A stretch of DNA of 64,000 bases from G963720515 sp963720515. GTDB lineage: Bacteria; Actinomycetota; Thermoleophilia; Gaiellales; Gaiellaceae. Below, piece by piece: positions 59,680 to 64,000 of this stretch. The position numbers and the translations under genes were made by a program. The stretch lies in assembly GCA_963720515.1 (NCBI GenBank), contig OY970397.1:1-64000 (forward strand), in the 5' to 3' direction. The first letter of the stretch is position 1; each line of letters begins with the position of its first letter. Under the pieces are notes generated by a model. It was given only the letters and a program-made list of their open reading frames with translations, was not told where the DNA came from and ran no database searches.

Positions 59680-62088
59680 ATGGACCCGCTCTACCGCCCG
59701 CAGGGCGTCGAGGAGCGCTGGCAGCGGATCTGGGAGGAGGAAGGGCTCTACAACGCCGACCCCGACCCGGCCCGCGAGGCGTTCGTCGACGCGCATCCCC
59801 CGCCCAACGTGACGGGCGAGCTCCACATGGGCCACGCCCTCCAGCTCGCGCTCGGCGACGCGCTCTGCCGGATGAAGCGCATGCAGGGGTTCAACGTCCT
59901 CTTCCAGCCGGGCTACGACCACGCGGGGATCTCGACGCAGAACGCGGTCGAGAAGCAGCTCGCGACGGAGGGGAAGACGCGCCAGGAGCTCGGGCGCGAG
60001 GCCTTCGAGGCGCGCGTGTGGGAGTGGCTCCACGAGTACGGCGGCAAGATCATGAACCAGTTCCGCCGCATGGGCGCCTCGCTCGACTACCGGCGCGAGC
60101 GCTTCACGATGGACGAGGGCTACGTCCGCGCGGTCATGCGCGCCTTCGTGCACCTGTACGGCAAGGGCTGGATCTACCGGGCGAACCGGATCATCAACTG
60201 GTGCCCGTACCACCAGACCTCGCTCTCGGATCTCGAGCTCGTCCACGTGCAGGTGGACGACGCGCTGACGACGATCCGCTACCTGTTCGTGGACGGCTCG
60301 GGCGCGATCGCGATCGCGACCGCCCGCCCCGCGACGATCCCGGCCGACGTCGCCGTGGCCGTCCACCCCGACGACGAGCGGTACAAGGACGCGATCGGCA
60401 AGGAGGTGATCGTCCCGTTCGTCGAGCGCCAGGTGCCGGTCATCGCGGACGAGCGCGTCGACCCGGAGTTCGGGACGGGCGCGCTCAAGGTCACGCCGGG
60501 CCACGACCCGATGGACTTCGAGATCGGGCGCGCGCATCACCTCCCCGAGCCGATGGTGATCGGCCCCGACGGGAGGATGAACGACCACGTCCCCGCGCTC
60601 GCCGGGCTCACGCAGGAGGAGGCGGAGAAGAAGATCCTCGACTGGTGCCGCGAGCGCGACCTCCTCGTCTCGCGCGAGGCCTACCGCCACACGGTCGCGC
60701 TCTGCGAGCGCTGCGAGAGCCGGATCGAGCCGCTCATCTCGCTCCAGTGGTGGTGCGCGATGGACGAGCTCAAGCAGCCCGCGATCCGCGCGCTCGCGGC
60801 GCGCGTCGTCCGCTACCACCCCGAGTCCCAGCACCGCTTCGCGATCGATTCGCTCGCCAACGCGCCGGACTGGTGCATCTCGCGCCAGCTCTGGTGGGGA
60901 CACCAGCTCCCGATCTGGACGTGCGCGGACGGCCACATGACGGTCGCCGAGACCGCGCCGGAGGCGTGCGGCGAGTGCGGCTCCGCCGAGCTCGAGCGCA
61001 GCGAGGACGTGCTCGACACGTGGTTCTCGTCGGCGCTCTGGCCGTTCGCGACCCTCGGCTGGCCCGACCCGACGCCCGACCTCCAGGCGTTCTACCCCGG
61101 GCATCTCCAGACGACCGCGCGGGAGATCATCCGCCTCTGGGAGAACCGCATGATCTTCATGGGCCTCGAGCTCGTGGGCGAGATCCCCTTCGAGGACGTG
61201 ATCATCCACTCGACCGTGCTCGCGCCCGACGGGCGGCGGATGTCGAAGAGCCTCGGCACGGGGATCGACCCGCTCGACGTGATCGCCGAGCACGGCGCGG
61301 ACGCGGTGCGCTACGGGCTCCTGAAGATGTCCTCGACGCAGGACGTGCGCTTCTCTTACGGAGCGGTCGAGGAGGGGCGAAAGCTCGCGAACAAGCTCTG
61401 GAACGTGAGCCGGCTCATCCTCGGGAACGCGGAGGGGATCGAGCCCGAGGCGCGGCCGCGCGACGTCGAGGAGCGATGGATCCTCGCCCGCATCGACGCG
61501 ACGACGCGCGCGGTCGAGGTGGCGCTCGCCGAGTTCGAGTTCGCGCGCGCCGTGAACGCGCTCTACCGGCTCACGTTCGACGACTTCTGCGACTGGTACG
61601 CGGAGGCGATCAAGCCGCGGCTCTACGACGGCGACGAGGACGCGGCCGCGACGGCGCTCGCCGCCCTCGAGCGGCTCCTCGCGCTGCTCCACCCGGCCAT
61701 GCCGCACGTGACCGAGGAGATCTGGTCGAACCTGCCCGCGCGCACGGGCCGGCTGATCGTGGCTCCGTGGCCCGAGGCGTCCGGCGAGTACGACGGCGAC
61801 GTCGACGCGCTGCAGCGGGTGCAGGACGCGGTCGCGATCGTCCGGCGAAGCGGCGTGCGCGTGTCGCTCGAGGCGGACGAGCTCCGGATCTTCGAGGCGG
61901 TCGAGCGCCGCGCCCCGGCCGACGGCGATGCGACGGTCGAGATCGAGCGCCTGCGGAAGGAGGTCGCGCGCGCGGAGGGGATGCTCGCGAACGACGGATT
62001 CGTGCAGAACGCCGCGGCCGACGTGGTGGAGGCCGAGCGCGAGAAGCTCGAGCGCAACCGCCGCGAGCTCGATGCCCTCGAACGTTGA
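59680..62088 (+). CDS. valS: Valyl-tRNA synthetase
   Basis: 802 residues from ATG 59680. Class Ia motifs are standard: HPPPNVTGELHMGHAL (HIGH, about 37-52) and DGRRMSKSLGTG (KMSKS, about 516-527). The editing domain is at about 180-330 and the anticodon-binding domain at about 600-730 (FDDFCDWYAEAIKP). The C-terminal Val-tRNA coiled coil is present (RLRKEVARAEGMLAND...EREKLERNRRELDALE). Slightly shorter than most ValRS. It overlaps folC by 17 nt. Confidence 0.97.
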   Translation: MDPLYRPQGVEERWQRIWEEEGLYNADPDPAREAFVDAHPPPNVTGELHMGHALQLALGDALCRMKRMQGFNVLFQPGYDHAGISTQNAVEKQLATEGKTRQELGREAFEARVWEWLHEYGGKIMNQFRRMGASLDYRRERFTMDEGYVRAVMRAFVHLYGKGWIYRANRIINWCPYHQTSLSDLELVHVQVDDALTTIRYLFVDGSGAIAIATARPATIPADVAVAVHPDDERYKDAIGKEVIVPFVERQVPVIADERVDPEFGTGALKVTPGHDPMDFEIGRAHHLPEPMVIGPDGRMNDHVPALAGLTQEEAEKKILDWCRERDLLVSREAYRHTVALCERCESRIEPLISLQWWCAMDELKQPAIRALAARVVRYHPESQHRFAIDSLANAPDWCISRQLWWGHQLPIWTCADGHMTVAETAPEACGECGSAELERSEDVLDTWFSSALWPFATLGWPDPTPDLQAFYPGHLQTTAREIIRLWENRMIFMGLELVGEIPFEDVIIHSTVLAPDGRRMSKSLGTGIDPLDVIAEHGADAVRYGLLKMSSTQDVRFSYGAVEEGRKLANKLWNVSRLILGNAEGIEPEARPRDVEERWILARIDATTRAVEVALAEFEFARAVNALYRLTFDDFCDWYAEAIKPRLYDGDEDAAATALAALERLLALLHPAMPHVTEEIWSNLPARTGRLIVAPWPEASGEYDGDVDALQRVQDAVAIVRRSGVRVSLEADELRIFEAVERRAPADGDATVEIERLRKEVARAEGMLANDGFVQNAAADVVEAEREKLERNRRELDALER

Positions 62089-63178
62089 GTACCTCGAGAG
62101 CCTCGAGCTCTTCGGCATGTCCCTCGGCCTCGAGCGAATGCAGGCGCTGCTCGGGCGGCTCGATCACCCGGAGCGGCGCTTCCCCGCGATCCACGTGGTC
62201 GGCACGAACGGCAAGACGACAACCGTGCGGACGATCGAGGCGCTGCTCGCCGCCGAGGGGCTCCGCGTGGGCGCCTACCTCTCGCCGCACGTCACGGGCT
62301 GGGGCGAACGCATCCGCGTGGACGGGCGCGAGGCGGACGTCGAGCGCGCGCTCGGCCGCGTGCGGGCCGCCGCCGAAGAGGTGGGCGCGACGCAGTTCGA
62401 GGTGCTGACGGCCGCGGCGCTCATGGAGTTCGCCGAGGCGGGCGTCGACGTCGCGGTGGTCGAGGCGGGGCTCGGCGGGCGGCTCGACGCAACGAACGTC
62501 CTCGACGCGCCGGTGGTCGTGCTCACGAACGTGGCCCTCGAGCACACCGAGCACCTGGGCGACTCGCGCGAGGCGATCGCGGCCGAGAAGCTGGCGGTCG
62601 TCCACGAGGGCGCGACGGTGGTGCTCGCGGAGCCGGAGTGGGAGGACGCCGCGCGGGCCGCCGGGGCCGCGCGCGTCGACGTCACGGGCCGCTCGACGCT
62701 CGCGCTCGCCGTCGTCGCGGCGGAGGCCTTCCTCGGTCGCGGCGTCGATCCGCATGCCGCCGACGACCTCCGCGTGCCGGGCCGGATGGAGCGGGTCGCC
62801 GAGGAACCACTCGAGATCTGGGACGGCGCCCACAACCCGGCCGGCGTCGGCTGGCTCCTCGGCCGGCTCCCCACGCGCGAGTGGACGCTCGTCGTCTCGA
62901 TCCTCGCCGACAAGGACGCGGACGCGATGCTCGCAGCGCTCTCGCCGCTCGGCGACCGGCTCGTCGCGACGTCCTCGGGCCACGCGCGCGCGCTCCCCCC
63001 GGACGACCTCGCGCGCCGCGCGGAGCCCTTCTTCGCCGAGGTCGAGACGGTCGAGGATCCCGTGGAGGCACGGGCGCGTGGACGCGCGCTCGCGGGCCCC
63101 GACGGGGCCGTCCTCGTGGCCGGCTCGCTCACCCTCGTCGCCTCCCTTGCCGCTGTCCGACCGGCGACCGTACGATGA
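62072..63178 (+). CDS. folC: Folylpolyglutamate/dihydrofolate synthase (Mur-ligase family)
   Basis: 368 residues. P-loop GTNGKTTTV (about 39-47), folate-site YLSPHVTGWGERIRVDG, the ATPase GGRLDATNVLDAP and HTEHLG, and C-terminal IWDGAHNPAGV. It adds glutamate to folates and possibly to dihydropteroate. Somewhat shorter than the E. coli enzyme (about 420). It begins inside the end of valS and its stop overlaps the next small gene (ATGA), the common valS-folC arrangement. Confidence 0.95.
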   Translation: MPSNVEYLESLELFGMSLGLERMQALLGRLDHPERRFPAIHVVGTNGKTTTVRTIEALLAAEGLRVGAYLSPHVTGWGERIRVDGREADVERALGRVRAAAEEVGATQFEVLTAAALMEFAEAGVDVAVVEAGLGGRLDATNVLDAPVVVLTNVALEHTEHLGDSREAIAAEKLAVVHEGATVVLAEPEWEDAARAAGAARVDVTGRSTLALAVVAAEAFLGRGVDPHAADDLRVPGRMERVAEEPLEIWDGAHNPAGVGWLLGRLPTREWTLVVSILADKDADAMLAALSPLGDRLVATSSGHARALPPDDLARRAEPFFAEVETVEDPVEARARGRALAGPDGAVLVAGSLTLVASLAAVRPATVR

Positions 63179-63288
63179 GTGTCGTTCGAGAGCGAGTCGG
63201 TGTCTTCGTCCTCGCCGCGTTCGTGCTCGCGGTGATCGTGGCGGCGGCGTTTGGCGCGGGCTGGCTCGTCGGAAAGATGCTGCTGTGA
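63175..63288 (+). CDS. 37-residue membrane peptide
   Basis: SVVRERVGVFVLAAFVLAVIVAAAFGAGWLVGKMLL: a short N-terminus and a single TM helix. It overlaps folC at its start (ATGA) and the next gene at its end (GTGA). Such double coupling makes it a genuine gene despite its size. No family recognised. Confidence 0.65.
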   Translation: MSVVRERVGVFVLAAFVLAVIVAAAFGAGWLVGKMLL

Positions 63289-63797
63289 CGTTCGCCACGC
63301 TTCTCGCCCAGACGACCACCACGAACGACGACGCGTTCGGGTCGGTCAACGACTTCTTCGACTCGTCCACGTGGCTGCTCATGCGGAACGTGACGCTGTT
63401 CTTCGTCGTCGTGTTCTGGCTCGCGTCGGCGTTCTGGGTCTACAAGGACGCGAAGCGGCGCATCGAGGACCCGTGGCTCCTCGCGATGGCGGTGGCGCTC
63501 GGCCTCGTGCCGCCCTTCATCGGGCCCCTCATCTACATGCTCTTCCGCCCGCCCGAGTACCTCGAGGACATCCGCGAGCGCGACCTCGAGATCAAGGCGA
63601 TGGAGGACTCGCTCGGCGCGGAGCGCTGCCCCGTCTGCCGCGCGGACATCGACCCGTCGTTCCTCGCGTGCCCGGTCTGCACGACCAAGCTCCGCTCGGC
63701 GTGCAGGCGCTGCCAGGCCCCGCTCGAGCCGCTGTGGCAGATGTGCCCGTACTGCGAGACTCCGGTCGAGACCCCGCGCGTCGTCGAGAATCTCTGA
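63285..63797 (+). CDS. Membrane protein with double zinc ribbon
   Basis: 170 residues from GTG. Two TM helices (about 35-60 and 70-95, LLMRNVTLFFVVVFWLASAFWVYKDAKRR and WLLAMAVALGLVPPFIGPLIYML) are followed by a soluble tail with four CxxC pairs (CPVC, CPVC, CRRC, CPYC), two zinc ribbons in tandem. Probably the ribbons face the cytoplasm. Similar proteins are seen near folC in actinobacteria, but the function is unknown. Coupled to the 37-residue gene by GTGA. Confidence 0.8.
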   Translation: MTFATLLAQTTTTNDDAFGSVNDFFDSSTWLLMRNVTLFFVVVFWLASAFWVYKDAKRRIEDPWLLAMAVALGLVPPFIGPLIYMLFRPPEYLEDIRERDLEIKAMEDSLGAERCPVCRADIDPSFLACPVCTTKLRSACRRCQAPLEPLWQMCPYCETPVETPRVVENL

Positions 63798-63820
63798 GCA
63801 CGCGGGTAGCCTGAGAGGCG

Positions 63821-64000
63821 ATGGACTCCGTCGCCTTCATCCTCGCGCAGCACACCGAGCACACAGGCCACGGCGCGCACGGGAGCCAGACGGGCGAGCT
63901 CGTCATGACGATCGGGATCACCGTCATGCTCGCGCTCACCTGGGTCGCGCTGGGCGTGGTCTGCTGGATCTTCTGGCGCGCGAAGAAGCGCGAAGATGAG
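63821..64000 (+). CDS. Small membrane protein, C-terminus beyond the window
   Basis: 60 codons without a stop up to the edge. A His-rich N-terminal part (AQHTEHTGHGAHG) is followed by one TM helix (TIGITVMLALTWVALGVVCWIFW) and a charged tail (RAKKREDE). The ribosome-like GAGAGG lies 2-8 nt upstream of the ATG. A histidine-rich head plus TM suggests metal binding but this is speculative. Confidence 0.6.
   Translation, partial: MDSVAFILAQHTEHTGHGAHGSQTGELVMTIGITVMLALTWVALGVVCWIFWRAKKREDE

Overview
The window is about 64 kb of very GC-rich, gene-dense chromosomal DNA with strong G/C third-position bias. Genes are short-spaced and often overlap by ATGA or GTGA. The gene set is actinobacterial: a DipZ-type CcdA-thioredoxin fusion, an siroheme sulfite reductase with an APS reductase, CtaG, and secreted proteins ending in an Ig-like domain that I associate with Thermoleophilia. 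My best guess is an uncultured member of the Thermoleophilia (Gaiellales or Solirubrobacterales). This is inferred from protein style; there is no rRNA gene in the window.

Layout. 0-5 kb: housekeeping genes (cNMP-binding protein fragment, trxA, ileS, ispH). 4.9-19 kb: a dense signalling region. A five-GAF histidine kinase and its receiver come first, followed by an EamA transporter and a secreted protein. A minus-strand operon follows with a PAS kinase, a REC-HD-GYP-REC protein, a LuxR-type regulator, a multi-TM kinase and a receiver, facing a paralogous LuxR regulator. 19-26.6 kb: a minus-strand envelope-glycan operon (CtaG, sulfatase-like membrane protein, UPF0104 flippase-like protein, GT-C glycosyltransferase, UDP-galactopyranose-mutase-like flavoprotein). 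26.8-28.3 kb: a 1.3 kb cassette bracketed by tRNA-Gly and an exact 33 nt copy of its 3' end. 28.3-44.6 kb: mixed accessory genes (multicopper oxidase, DipZ, AI-2E exporter, RTX-like protein, papain-like protease, secreted proteins, MFS pump with a fused winged-helix tail, site-2 protease, enolase-superfamily enzyme, M1 peptidase, YihY) interspersed with tRNA-Arg(TCT), His, Arg(TCG) and Leu. 44.7-49.9 kb: a histidine kinase and the tig-clpP-clpX proteostasis cluster. 50-54.4 kb: an assimilatory sulfate/siroheme operon. 54.4-55.8 kb: a threonine synthase behind a SAM-I riboswitch. 55.8-59.6 kb: one very large gene encoding TPR-cyclase-TPR-cyclase. 59.7-64 kb: valS-folC followed by small membrane proteins.

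How the genes work together. The sulfur operon reduces APS to sulfite and sulfide and makes the siroheme that the reductase needs. The adjacent SAM-controlled thrC fits control of the threonine/methionine branch. The signalling region suggests integrated sensing through many GAF/PAS inputs with c-di-GMP turnover by HD-GYP.

Caution. Eight reading-frame breaks occur in otherwise conserved genes (11.5, 45.0, 48.9, 50.6, 51.0, 51.8, 57.8 and 58.2 kb). Most look like one extra base in a short G/C run, and one hits clpX. They look like consensus errors, so frames in these genes should be read as corrected. The most unusual items are the double cyclase, the tRNA-fragment-bracketed cassettes, the IleRS lacking both classical signature motifs, the MFS/winged-helix fusion, and repeated convergent gene pairs whose stop codons interlock in a shared CTAG.
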